Below, piece after piece: positions 1 to 8,312 of a DNA stretch of 64,000 nucleotides. The notes beneath the pieces were generated by a model. It made no database searches, was not told the origin of the DNA, and was given only the letters and a program-made list of their open reading frames with translations. The stretch is from NCBI RefSeq assembly GCF_014649375.1, contig NZ_BMSX01000016.1:186001-250000 (forward strand), given 5' to 3'. A program made the translations under genes and the position numbers. Position 1 is the stretch's first letter. Each line of letters starts with the position of its first letter. The DNA is from Streptomyces aurantiogriseus (GTDB lineage Bacteria > Actinomycetota > Actinomycetes > Streptomycetales > Streptomycetaceae).

Positions 1-17
1 CAGGACAGCAGTCCCAT
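1..17 (-). CDS. Start of the next CIS-locus gene (cut by window edge)
   Basis: Only the first five codons (Met-Gly-Leu-Leu-Ser) are inside the window. An ATG at 17 follows a purine-rich AGAGGACACCGAG stretch that overlaps the end of the preceding small gene. The tight spacing fits one transcription unit with the tail genes to the right. In related loci a LysM or second tube-type protein is common at this place, but nothing here shows the product. Confidence 0.3.
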
Positions 18-29
18 CTCGGTGTCCTC

Positions 30-173
30 TCACCGCCCGTTGAGACGGGCGATCTGCTCGACGTACCGCTGCCGTTCGGGGTGTTCCAGATCGAGCAGCT
101 CTTCGAGCGGCCAGTGGAAGTGGTAGGCCAGGTACGCGATCTCCTCGTAGAGGCGCTCGACCGCGTACGTCAC
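30..173 (-). CDS. Small phage-tail/CIS protein, DUF6760-like
   Basis: This 47-residue protein reads from a GTG at 173 and starts TYAVERLYEEIAYLAYHFHW. A short aromatic/acidic protein of this kind (DUF6760-like) sits between tube and baseplate genes in actinobacterial contractile injection loci and some phage tails; its exact role there is unknown to me. The start overlaps the stop of the upstream gene by four bases (GTGA), which indicates translational coupling, so it is very probably a real gene despite its size. It is too short to carry an enzyme. The family call rests on sequence feel and on position. Confidence 0.75.
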   Translation of the reverse strand: MTYAVERLYEEIAYLAYHFHWPLEELLDLEHPERQRYVEQIARLNGR

Positions 174-658
174 GATTCCCCCAGGCGGCCCCCGGCGAGG
201 TCCACGGCGAAGTGTTCCTGGCAGGAGGGGCAGGTGACCGCGGCGCGGGTGTGGCCCTCCGCGTTGATCCGCCGGTAGAAGTCCTGGAGGAAGGCGAGGT
301 CCGAGGCGAACAGGTCTTCCACGATGCCCGCGTGGACGTCCTCGATGGTGCCGAGCCGGGTGATCACCCGGGCGATCAGGACCACCGACAGGTACGCGGA
401 GTTCTCCCGCACCCGGTCGTCCCGCAGCGGGATGAGCTCGTCCCGGGCCGTGGCCAGCCGCATCACACCGTGCCGGTGCACGGTGCCGGATTCGTCCACG
501 TACCCCCGGGGCAGTTCGAAGGCGAACTCGGTGCGGAGCGTGTCACGCCCCGCACCGCTCGCGCTCTCGCCCGGTCCCGCCATGTGATCCTGCTCCGGTA
601 CGCCCGGGAGCGGCTGTGCGGCCTGCCGCGCCGGAGAGGGCATCGTCCTGCGCATCAC
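170..658 (-). CDS. CIS/phage tail assembly protein (small baseplate or chaperone type)
   Basis: This 162-residue protein follows the inner tube gene and overlaps its stop by four bases (GTGA at 655-658). It also overlaps the next small gene by four bases, so tube, this protein and the 47-residue protein form one coupled unit. After a loose N-terminal 40 residues it has a compact domain starting around residue 43 (TEFAFELPRGYVDESGTVHR), then a helical middle, and a C-terminal CPSC pair near residues 145-148 that could bind a metal. Proteins at this place in CIS and T4-like tails are tail assembly factors. No enzyme motif is visible. The alternative start is the ATG one codon downstream. Confidence 0.7.
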   Translation of the reverse strand: MMRRTMPSPARQAAQPLPGVPEQDHMAGPGESASGAGRDTLRTEFAFELPRGYVDESGTVHRHGVMRLATARDELIPLRDDRVRENSAYLSVVLIARVITRLGTIEDVHAGIVEDLFASDLAFLQDFYRRINAEGHTRAAVTCPSCQEHFAVDLAGGRLGES

Positions 659-1098
659 TCAACTTCCATGCTCTCGTACGTGATCGAGAGCTTCTCGGTG
701 AGGACCGAGGTGTCGCCCGCCTTGAGGGTGCCGATCTCCAGCGACTTCGGCCAGGCGTTGATCAACTGGTAGCGCTTGATCGCGCTGCCCTCGTAGTCGT
801 AGACGATGATCGCGCCGTTCTTACGGGCGTCGCCCATCTTCCCGAACCGGGACGACTTGATCCACGCCTCGAAGCTGTTGTCCTCGGTCAGACCGCGGGT
901 GACGGTGACCTCGCCGGCCTTGGGGCGGCCCGGCAGCTTCTTGACGGCGTACTTTCCGTCGGCGGTGTTCTGCTTGAGCTCGATGACGTCCTGTTCCATC
1001 TTCAAACCGCTGACCTCGGTGATCTGCTTGATCACCACGCCGTCGAATTCCAGCCCGAAGGAGTGGCCGACAGAGCTGTCAAGTTCGGGAAGTGCCAT
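655..1098 (-). CDS. Contractile injection system inner tube protein (gp19/Hcp-like)
   Basis: This 147-residue protein matches the phage T4 gp19 / Afp1-type tail tube family in length and pattern. It has the N-terminal strand HSFGLEFDGVVIKQITEVSG, a central KAGEVTVTRGLTEDNSFEAW and a C-terminal LSITYESMEVE. Such subunits stack as hexameric rings to form the tube that the contracting sheath drives through a membrane. I chose the ATG at 1098 (MALPELD) rather than the ATG four codons upstream because family members begin at this point. It lies about 110 bp downstream of the sheath gene on the same strand, the usual order for these loci. No second tube gene is seen in the window. Confidence 0.93.
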   Translation of the reverse strand: MALPELDSSVGHSFGLEFDGVVIKQITEVSGLKMEQDVIELKQNTADGKYAVKKLPGRPKAGEVTVTRGLTEDNSFEAWIKSSRFGKMGDARKNGAIIVYDYEGSAIKRYQLINAWPKSLEIGTLKAGDTSVLTEKLSITYESMEVE

Positions 1099-1208
1099 CC
1101 CAGCCTCCATGGCTCATCGCGTGTGTGGAGCGGCGGTCTTCCACCGCCCCGGGACCGATCCGCGGGGCGGCCCACTGCCGTCGGGCCACTCCCCCGCCTG
1201 CCGTTCTG

Positions 1209-2783
1209 CTACTCGTCGACCGATCCCGTGCCGCCCGACAGCTGTGCCAGCCGGAACACCACGAACTCCGCGGGCTTGACCGGAGCGACCCCGACCTCGC
1301 ACACGACCTGGCCGGCATCGATGCTCTCGGCGGAGTTGGTCTCCCGGTCGCACTTGACGTAGAAGGCCTCGTCCGGGGTCAGCCCGAACAACGCGCCCTT
1401 GCGCCACTCGTTGACCAGGAACGCCGAGATGGTGCGCCGGATACGCGCCCACAGGGCGTCGTCGTTCGGTTCGAAGACGACCCACTGCGTGCCCGTCAGG
1501 ATCGACTCCTCGAGGTAGTTGAAGAGCCGGCGCACGTTCAGGTAACGCCAGGCGGCGTCGGAGGAGAGGGTGCGGGCGCCCCACACCCGGATCCCGCGGC
1601 CCGGGAAGGAGCGGACGCAGTTGACGCCGATCGGGTTCAGCAGGTCGTGCTCGCCCTTGGTGATCTGCGTCTGGAGGCCGACCGCGCCCCGCAGGACCTC
1701 GTTCGCCGGCGCCTTGTGCACCCCGCGCGACTCGTCGTTGCGAGCCCATACCCCGGCGATGTGCCCGCTCGGCGGGACGAAGGTGTTACGGCCGACCGAC
1801 GGGTCGAAAACCTTGATCCACGGGTAGTAGAGCGTCGCGAACTTCGAATCGAAGCCGGCCGTGTCCATCCGCCAGTTCTTGATCTGCTGCGGCGACAGCC
1901 CGGGGGGAGCGTCCAGGATGGCGACCCGGTCGCCCATCAACTCGCAGTGGGAGATCAGGGCCTGCTGCACCGAGATGACGGTCTCGTCGTCGACGACGCC
2001 GCGCTGGTGGGCGCTCATCAGGTCGGGCACGGCCACCATCGTGATCTCGTCGATGGCCTCCAGCCCGCCGAAGCCGGTCCGCTCGTCCGCGTCACCGATG
2101 TAGTTGTCGGCCGACAGCGCGACCGTGCCGGACCCGGCCGGAGCGGGGGCCGTGCCGGACTGGGCCGCGAGGACGACCGTACCGGTGTCGGGCTTTGTCG
2201 ACGCGGCGGCCCGGCTGACCTCCTCCAGGGCGATGACCTGCGACTTCTCCTTGACCTTGGTGACGACGTTGTCCTTGCCGCGGCGGGTGGACACCGAGGG
2301 GTAGGTCTCCTTCTCCTCCCCGTCCACCTTGACCACCAGCTTGAACGCCTCGCTCGGCGGCGCCTCGCCCTCCGCCCCGGCGACCTCGACCGTGATCTCA
2401 CCGGTGACGCCCGGCAGGGCCCGGACCCGGAATCCGCCGAGCAGCGCCTCGGCTGCGGACTCACCGCCCGCCGTCCCGCCGGCGGACCCGCTCGGCAGTT
2501 CTCCCGCGACGCCGTTCCCGCCGTCTCCGATCCGGACGACGTAACAGTTCCCGCCCCCGTTGGCGAAGTACCCGTACACGGCGGACGCCAGGTAGGAACC
2601 CTCGACGAAGTCGCCGAAGACACCTACGTACTGGCTCCAGTTGGTGACGAGTGTCGGCTCGTTCAGGGGCCCTTGCGGGGCGAAGCCGAGAAACGCGGCG
2701 ACCGAGGTGCCCACTCCCTCGATCGGTCGTGCCCCGGCCTCCACTTCTTCGACGTAGACGCCCGGGGACAGATACGACGGCAT
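1209..2783 (-). CDS. Contractile injection system sheath protein
   Basis: This 524-residue protein has the hallmark sheath N-terminus MPSYLSPGVYVEEVEAG and continues with IEGVGTSVAAFLGFAPQGP. The C-terminal half carries the conserved core with IRVWGARTLSSD, YLNVRRLFNYLEESI and a terminal strand with PAEFVVFRLAQL. Sheath subunits assemble around the tube in the extended state and shorten on firing. The ATG at 2783 is preceded by AAGGAGGAG at proper spacing, so it is preferred to the GTG two codons upstream. Residues roughly 110-300 hold an inserted surface domain rich in Ala, Gly and Glu, which varies between species. It is transcribed divergently from the large effector-like gene at 2963. Confidence 0.95.
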   Translation of the reverse strand: MPSYLSPGVYVEEVEAGARPIEGVGTSVAAFLGFAPQGPLNEPTLVTNWSQYVGVFGDFVEGSYLASAVYGYFANGGGNCYVVRIGDGGNGVAGELPSGSAGGTAGGESAAEALLGGFRVRALPGVTGEITVEVAGAEGEAPPSEAFKLVVKVDGEEKETYPSVSTRRGKDNVVTKVKEKSQVIALEEVSRAAASTKPDTGTVVLAAQSGTAPAPAGSGTVALSADNYIGDADERTGFGGLEAIDEITMVAVPDLMSAHQRGVVDDETVISVQQALISHCELMGDRVAILDAPPGLSPQQIKNWRMDTAGFDSKFATLYYPWIKVFDPSVGRNTFVPPSGHIAGVWARNDESRGVHKAPANEVLRGAVGLQTQITKGEHDLLNPIGVNCVRSFPGRGIRVWGARTLSSDAAWRYLNVRRLFNYLEESILTGTQWVVFEPNDDALWARIRRTISAFLVNEWRKGALFGLTPDEAFYVKCDRETNSAESIDAGQVVCEVGVAPVKPAEFVVFRLAQLSGGTGSVDE

Positions 2784-2962
2784 ACCCACTCCTCCTTGAC
2801 CAGCGGCCGAAGCAGATTCTGACTCCGGTCGCGATCACCCGGACGTGCCGTTCGTCCGCCGCGCGGTGCACAGCCCACTGCCCGAACAGGCACACCGCCC
2901 TTCCCCCCGGCGTACCCACCCTTCTCGTGTACGAGTGGCCACGAACCCGAACACTTGCGGCC

Positions 2963-5900
2963 ATGAAGGCGGCGCCGGACAAAAAGACCAGCGCGAGGAC
3001 CAGCGCGGCGCCGGCACGCCCGGCGGCCCCCGCCCAGGACCAGGCCCGGCCCACGGTCGAGGGATCCGCCTCGCCCACCACGGTGGCCGAGCCGGAGAGC
3101 GCACTCCCGGCGGGCCTCGCCCCGCACCAGTTGCGTCTGCTGCAGGCACAGGCGGGGAACGCGGCGGTGGCCCGGCTGGTCGCGCAGCGCCAGACCGCGG
3201 CTCCGCCCGCCGCGGACGCCCCGGCTCCGCCGGTCAAGCCGCCGCCGTCCGCGTCGCCCGCCTTTCAGGACCTGAAGTCCGAGGTGCGGGCGAAGAAGAC
3301 CGCGGCCTCCCGGCACGCCCCCGCCGCCGCGGAGTCGAAGGCGGCACAGGACGCCGCCGTCGCCCCGCCGGACGACAAGCAGGCTCAGGGCAAGGCCGCG
3401 CAGGCCGAGAAGATGAACGCCGCCAAGCCCGGTGTGTTCGACAAGGCCGGGTTCATCGCCGCCGTCAACCAGGCCGTCGCCGCGCAGGCTCCGAAGAACC
3501 TCGACGAGGCCGACAACTTCTCCGGGTCCGGCAAGGCCGAGGCCGTCAAGGGCCAGGTCAGCGGGCAGGTCAGCCAGGGCAAGGCCGCCTCCGCCAAGGA
3601 GATCGACTCCACCACCAAGGCCGGCCCGGACCTGTCCCAGGCCAAGGACAAACCCGTCACCCCGCTCACTCCCGACGCTCCCCCGCCCGTCCCCGGCACC
3701 CCGAACCCGGCGGGCGCGGTCCCGGCCCGGCAACCGGACGCGGTCACCGACTTCTCCGGCGGCCCGCAGCAGGTCAACCAGCAGATGGCCGAGGCCGAGG
3801 TCACCGAGGACCAGCTCGCCAAGAGCAACGAGCCCCAGTTCACCGATGCCTTGGCGGCGAAGAAGGAGGGCGAGAAGCACTCCGCGACCGCGCCGGGCCA
3901 GGCCCGCGGCGCCGAGGCCAAGCAGCTCGCCGCCGCCAAGCAGGGCGCCGCGGCGACCGGTGCGCAGGCCATGGGCGATCTCGCCGCCACCCGCGCCGCC
4001 ACCGGCAAGCAGGTCGACGGCGGCAAGGGCGCCACCAAGTCGGCCGACGAACGCAGGCGGGCGGAGGTCACCGCCCGTCTGCAGAAGGTCTTCGACGCCA
4101 CCAAGAGCGACGTGGAAGGCACCCTGTCGGGCCTGGACAAGCTGGTCGACGAGAAGTTCACCGCAGGCGAGAAGGCCGCGCGGGACGCGTTCACGGCGGA
4201 CCACAAACGCCGGATGGACGCCTACAAGGACAAGCGTTACTCCGGCTTCACCGGCAAACTCAAGTGGGTCAAGGACAAGTTCGCGGGCATGCCGGAGGAG
4301 GCCAACCAGCTCTTCCAGGAATCACGCAAGCTCTACGTCGCGCAGATGCAGCAGGTCATCTCCTCCATCGCCGACGTCATCGGCACCGAACTCGGCAGGG
4401 CCAAGGACCGCATCGCCAAGGGCCGTGCCGAACTCAAGGCCGAAGTCGACCGTCTGCCCGCCGATCTGAAGAAGTTCGGCCAGGACGCCGCCAAGGACTT
4501 CACGGAGAAGTTCGACGGACTGGAAGCCGACGTCAACGCGAAATCGGATCAACTGGTCCAGGACCTCGCCCAGAAGTACACCCAGGCGCTGAACGCGGTC
4601 GACGACGAGATCAAGAAGCTCCAGGAGGAGAACAAGGGCCTCATCGCCAAGGCCAAGGACGCCGTCGTCGGTGTCATCCAGACCATCATCGAACTGAAGA
4701 ACATGCTGCTCGGTGTCCTGGCGAAGGCCGCCACCGCGGTCATGAGCATCATCAAGGACCCGATCGGATTCCTGCGCAACCTGGTCTCCGCCGTCGGCGC
4801 CGGTCTCCGGCAGTTCATGGGCAACATCGCCGAACACCTGAAGAAGGGCCTGGTCTCCTGGCTGCTGGGCACCGCCGCCGGCGCCGGCCTCAACCTGCCC
4901 GCGAAGTTCGACCTCAAGGGCATCATCCAGCTCATCGCCGGCATGCTGGGGCTGACCTGGGCCAACATCCGCGCCCGCATCACCCGCAAGGGCGTCCCCG
5001 ACCAGGCGGTCACCGCCGCCGAACAGTCCGTCCCCGTCGCGCAAGCCCTCCAGAAGGAGGGCCCGGCAGGCGCGGTGGACCACATCAAGGCGGAAGTCGG
5101 CGACCTGAAGTCCACGATCCTGGAAAAGCTGACCTCGTACCTGATCCCCACCGTCATCGTCGCGGGCATCACCTGGATCATCTCCCTGCTCAACCCCGCC
5201 TCCGCCTTCATCCGCGCGGTCAAGGGCATCATCGACATCGTCACCTTCGTCGTGACCCAGGGCGCCCAGATCATCCAGTTCGTCAACTCGGTCCTGGACG
5301 CGGTCATCGCCATCGCAAGCGGCGGCGGGGGTGGCGTCCCCGCCCTCATCGAGGGCGCCCTGGTCGCCTCCATCCCCGTCCTCATCGGCTTCCTCGCCGC
5401 CCTGCTGGGCGTCGGCAACCTCGCAGGCAAGGTGAAGCAGGTCTTCCACGCCGTCGCCAAGCCGGTCAACAAGGCGATCGACAGGATCGTGGACTTCATC
5501 GCCAAACAAGGCAAGATGCTCTGGAACAAGCTAAAAAGGGCGAAACATCGCAACGATGGAGGCAGCAACAGCGAGCGCAAGGCAGCGGACCGACAGGGCC
5601 CGCACGACCCTGGGCACGCCTCAGACAAAGAGACGCGGCAGAGCGCCGACGTGAAGAAGGAAGCCAGGGAACTTCTCACCGAACCGACATCTAGGCCCGT
5701 ACCCAGCCGCCAGGCGCTCGAACGGATTACCGGAAGCGTGCTTGCACGCCTGCATCCCAAGGGGCTGAAGTCACTGGAAGTGGATTCTTCCGGGGGCGAC
5801 ACCACCAACTTCACAGTCATCGCGAAGGCAAGTCCCCCGACACCTGTTGCCCAAGGCGTGATAGAGCGAACGAGCGCGGATTACAAGGAGATCCTGCGCA

Positions 5901-6595
5901 AGGCGATTCCGACAGCAGCCTCGATAGTGCCTTTCCTCAAGAAAATGGCAGCGAACCAACACGAACTCGTCGAGCACGACGGAGAGCAGATTAAAGTCGA
6001 TAAAGACCTGTTCGAGAAGGCCTGGAATAAACAGCCCTTCAAGGCTGCCCGGGGTTTCGTGAAGAAAAGATTCCGAGACGCCATGCCCGGCCATCACGAA
6101 TGGATACCGAGCGATTACATTCTTGTGGTGCTGGAACGGGCACAGAACGCAGCCGATATCCCCGCCGGAGAAAAGTGGATCGACTTCCATCACAAGATGC
6201 GCAGCGACACAGCTCAGCTCGTCTTTCATAACCTTTCCCAGGCGCCTCCAAAAACAGTGGAGGACTCGATCAACGATGGCCCGAGAAAGAAGTTCACGGT
6301 ACCCAGCGGCCACGTAGGAGCCGTCTACTACAAAGGGGACCAGCAGACGAAATACGAGTCCGCTTTCCACAACGCCGTCCGCGGAGTATTCAACGGCGCT
6401 CAACAAATATCAGGCGTGGCCCAGAATCTGAAAAATGTGGCCATGACGTGGATATGGGACGGAAAGCGCACATATCCACACGACGTGCACCCGGAATGCC
6501 TTGACAAGAACGGCGATCAAGTTACCGCAACCAGGCAAGAGGGTAACCATAGAGCAGTCATCGACAAGATCGACCTACTGTCCGATGGGGACTGA
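2963..6595 (+). CDS. Giant CIS-associated protein with exchangeable nuclease-like C-terminal domain (candidate effector)
   Basis: This 1210-residue protein is set in the CIS locus, divergent from the sheath. An open frame continues upstream into the sheath gene, but ATG 2963 gives the first sensible N-terminus. Residues 57-76 (LRLLQAQAGNAAVARLVAQR) match a motif shared with two other proteins of this locus. Residues about 80-560 are Ala/Lys/Glu-rich and probably helical. Residues about 566-850 hold several long hydrophobic stretches able to enter a membrane. From about residue 853 base composition falls sharply and a different domain begins. It contains GHHEWIP (1043-1049) and WIDFHHKM (1072-1079), a histidine pattern seen in metal-dependent nuclease toxins. 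I infer a translocated effector with a swapped C-terminal toxin domain, its immunity gene following directly. A tape-measure-like role for the helical part cannot be excluded. Confidence 0.7.
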   Translation: MKAAPDKKTSARTSAAPARPAAPAQDQARPTVEGSASPTTVAEPESALPAGLAPHQLRLLQAQAGNAAVARLVAQRQTAAPPAADAPAPPVKPPPSASPAFQDLKSEVRAKKTAASRHAPAAAESKAAQDAAVAPPDDKQAQGKAAQAEKMNAAKPGVFDKAGFIAAVNQAVAAQAPKNLDEADNFSGSGKAEAVKGQVSGQVSQGKAASAKEIDSTTKAGPDLSQAKDKPVTPLTPDAPPPVPGTPNPAGAVPARQPDAVTDFSGGPQQVNQQMAEAEVTEDQLAKSNEPQFTDALAAKKEGEKHSATAPGQARGAEAKQLAAAKQGAAATGAQAMGDLAATRAATGKQVDGGKGATKSADERRRAEVTARLQKVFDATKSDVEGTLSGLDKLVDEKFTAGEKAARDAFTADHKRRMDAYKDKRYSGFTGKLKWVKDKFAGMPEEANQLFQESRKLYVAQMQQVISSIADVIGTELGRAKDRIAKGRAELKAEVDRLPADLKKFGQDAAKDFTEKFDGLEADVNAKSDQLVQDLAQKYTQALNAVDDEIKKLQEENKGLIAKAKDAVVGVIQTIIELKNMLLGVLAKAATAVMSIIKDPIGFLRNLVSAVGAGLRQFMGNIAEHLKKGLVSWLLGTAAGAGLNLPAKFDLKGIIQLIAGMLGLTWANIRARITRKGVPDQAVTAAEQSVPVAQALQKEGPAGAVDHIKAEVGDLKSTILEKLTSYLIPTVIVAGITWIISLLNPASAFIRAVKGIIDIVTFVVTQGAQIIQFVNSVLDAVIAIASGGGGGVPALIEGALVASIPVLIGFLAALLGVGNLAGKVKQVFHAVAKPVNKAIDRIVDFIAKQGKMLWNKLKRAKHRNDGGSNSERKAADRQGPHDPGHASDKETRQSADVKKEARELLTEPTSRPVPSRQALERITGSVLARLHPKGLKSLEVDSSGGDTTNFTVIAKASPPTPVAQGVIERTSADYKEILRKAIPTAASIVPFLKKMAANQHELVEHDGEQIKVDKDLFEKAWNKQPFKAARGFVKKRFRDAMPGHHEWIPSDYILVVLERAQNAADIPAGEKWIDFHHKMRSDTAQLVFHNLSQAPPKTVEDSINDGPRKKFTVPSGHVGAVYYKGDQQTKYESAFHNAVRGVFNGAQQISGVAQNLKNVAMTWIWDGKRTYPHDVHPECLDKNGDQVTATRQEGNHRAVIDKIDLLSDGD

Positions 6596-6597
6596 TC

Positions 6598-7239
6598 ATG
6601 CGTAATGGCACACCTTCCGAAGGATCCACCGAAGGAGATTACAGAGATGCATTGAGCTGGATCAATGCATCCTCCCTGGGAGACGAAGAAAAGCAGAGCC
6701 TTCGCCGGTTTGCAGAGGCTTTCTCTACACTCCGCTTCACCAGGGACTCCAGCTCGGCAATTTCCCATTGCGAGCAACGGGATCGCGTCCACCTTCCACA
6801 GTGGTTCCGCCAGGTGCGCCAGACCCTCTCCTTCACAATGGCGAATCAAGCGCAATTTCCGCCCGTACTCGCCAGATTCGGTGGATACGACTTCGACTGC
6901 AACATGGCCGACTCCGACGCAATCGCTTGGTATCAGATCAAAGTCGGCGTTATGGGCGAGGACGATCGGGACCTCTTCGTCGACAGCGCCGGCCTGTACC
7001 CCATTGCAACGTGGTTCGGGACCAATGAGTCATACCTCGCCATCAATCTGCGTGATCCCGAGGATCGACGCATCCATGAGTTCTCCGGAACGGACTTCTG
7101 GGACAATTTCTTCAACGGCGAATCCCTTGAGGGAACGAGCGAACCAGCATTCTCCTCGTACGCCCGTATGCTGTCACACATTACCGCTGTCAAGTTTCCG
7201 GATGGCCGCGAAGTTCAGGCAAGCAGGTCCGCCATCTGA
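6598..7239 (+). CDS. Candidate immunity protein to the preceding C-terminal toxin domain
   Basis: This 213-residue protein starts 2 bp after the stop of the giant effector-like gene and shares its unusually low GC, so the two probably moved together. It has no signal peptide or membrane segment. The centre reads LPQWFRQVRQTLSF, then VLARFGGYDFDC, and later GLYPIATWFGTNESYLAINL and FSGTDFWDNFF. That aromatic, acidic pattern resembles SMI1/KNR4 (SUKH) type immunity proteins, but I cannot confirm the family. The position directly behind a toxin-like domain is the strongest argument. The alternative is a second, unrelated cargo protein. Confidence 0.6.
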   Translation: MRNGTPSEGSTEGDYRDALSWINASSLGDEEKQSLRRFAEAFSTLRFTRDSSSAISHCEQRDRVHLPQWFRQVRQTLSFTMANQAQFPPVLARFGGYDFDCNMADSDAIAWYQIKVGVMGEDDRDLFVDSAGLYPIATWFGTNESYLAINLRDPEDRRIHEFSGTDFWDNFFNGESLEGTSEPAFSSYARMLSHITAVKFPDGREVQASRSAI

Positions 7240-7570
7240 TCCACAGGGGAAACGCCTCTCCTGAAGCCAGCTGAGCTTGATGCAACAGAAGCAGTGCATC
7301 TCATTCACTGTGGGGGCCATTGAGCAAGCCCGTCGTGCCCTACCTGGTCGAGGGGGCTCTACTCAAATCGACCAGACAGTGCCGCGCTGCGTGAGCCCAT
7401 GCGCGAGCTGTGTTGATGAACAGTCGGAACCTCGCCCTTGGACCTGCTCTGGAGCATGCCAGTCTGCTCGGCCTCCGGCACCGTTCTGAGGATGGATCTG
7501 CCGCCCCCAAGGGCACGATGGTGCTCTGCGGGAGCCGAGCGCGGGTTGTAAGAGTCTGACCGGCGGGCCC
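7240..7570. other. Non-coding or decayed stretch between immunity gene and HNH gene
   Basis: No open frame here has Streptomyces-like codon use. The base composition stays low as in the cassette to the left, with scattered stop codons on all frames. It sits between two convergent genes, so it probably holds the junction of the imported segment with the host CIS locus. I see no clear transposase remnant and no strong hairpin. Confidence 0.5.
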
Positions 7571-8287
7571 CTACGACGCCCACCACACCGCCTTGTTCGT
7601 GTCGTAGCTGCGGCTGGCGCTGTGGGCCGCTCGGGTGCCGCCGTTGCAGGGCTGGGCGCAGAGGACGCGTAGGTTGTTGACGTCGTTGGCCCATCGTTTC
7701 GCTTCCGCGCGGGTGATCGCGCTGACGCTGCGGCCGTCGACCTGCCAGGTCACCGCCGTCGCGTTGGCCTGGACATAGGCGATGATCTCCGTGATGTGGT
7801 CAATGGTGACGTAGCGGTTGCCGTCCGCCGCCGTCTTGTCGCTCAGCTGGGGGATGTACGTGCCGCACTGCGCGCACTCGTACTCCGTCCGCCCGTTCGC
7901 GTTCTGGCTGGACGTCGCGTCCAGCACAGCGGTCGTCGTCGCCGGGGTGAAACCGATGTCGTCCCTGGTGCCGCTCCAGATGATCTCGTCCCTCGGGCCC
8001 CGGCTCGGGAGTTCCCGGGCCCGGGGCGTGTCCGGGTCGAAGCCCTGCTGGACCTGTTGCCGGGCGGAACGCGGTCGGTTGCCGTACGGGGAGTTGCTGA
8101 CCGCATGTCGCTTCTCCCGGACGGTACGCTCCGGCGTCCGTTGTGCCGTCAGGAGCCGTACGACCGCGTCGTTCCCGGCCGTCCGCTGCAGGGCCAGCAG
8201 AGCGGCGACGGGCGAGTCGTACCGTCTGCCGGTGCGGCTGGTCTGCTCCCTGCCCTGCTCCGTCAGCCGTTCCTCGTGCGCGCGCAC
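7571..8287 (-). CDS. HNH nuclease-like CIS cargo protein
   Basis: This 238-residue protein begins at GTG 8287, preceded by an excellent AAGGAGGA site just past the end of the AAA+ gene. Residues 30-50 (LLALQRTAGNDAVVRLLTAQR pattern, Leu31 to Arg50) carry the LQ..GN.AV motif found at the N-terminus of the giant protein and the DUF4157 protein. A disordered linker follows. The C-terminal domain shows a zinc-binding CAQC (138-141), IDHITEI with Asp163-His164, NDVNNLRVLC (201-210) and a final Cys214, the layout of an HNH/treble-clef endonuclease. I infer a DNA-cutting cargo loaded into the particle. No separate immunity gene is adjacent on its strand. Confidence 0.75.
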   Translation of the reverse strand: MRAHEERLTEQGREQTSRTGRRYDSPVAALLALQRTAGNDAVVRLLTAQRTPERTVREKRHAVSNSPYGNRPRSARQQVQQGFDPDTPRARELPSRGPRDEIIWSGTRDDIGFTPATTTAVLDATSSQNANGRTEYECAQCGTYIPQLSDKTAADGNRYVTIDHITEIIAYVQANATAVTWQVDGRSVSAITRAEAKRWANDVNNLRVLCAQPCNGGTRAAHSASRSYDTNKAVWWAS

Positions 8288-8312
8288 AGCGGTCCTCCTT
8301 CGTTCGGTCAGG

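Noticed and set aside
2651..2962. N-terminal extension of the giant CIS protein into the sheath gene
   Set aside because: The extra 104 codons are antisense to the sheath start and its ribosome site, are Arg/Pro-rich, and lack any motif.
7359..7694. Minus-strand frame of 111 codons beside the HNH gene
   Set aside because: It overlaps the C-terminus of the HNH gene in another frame and has poor codon use; no start with a ribosome site.
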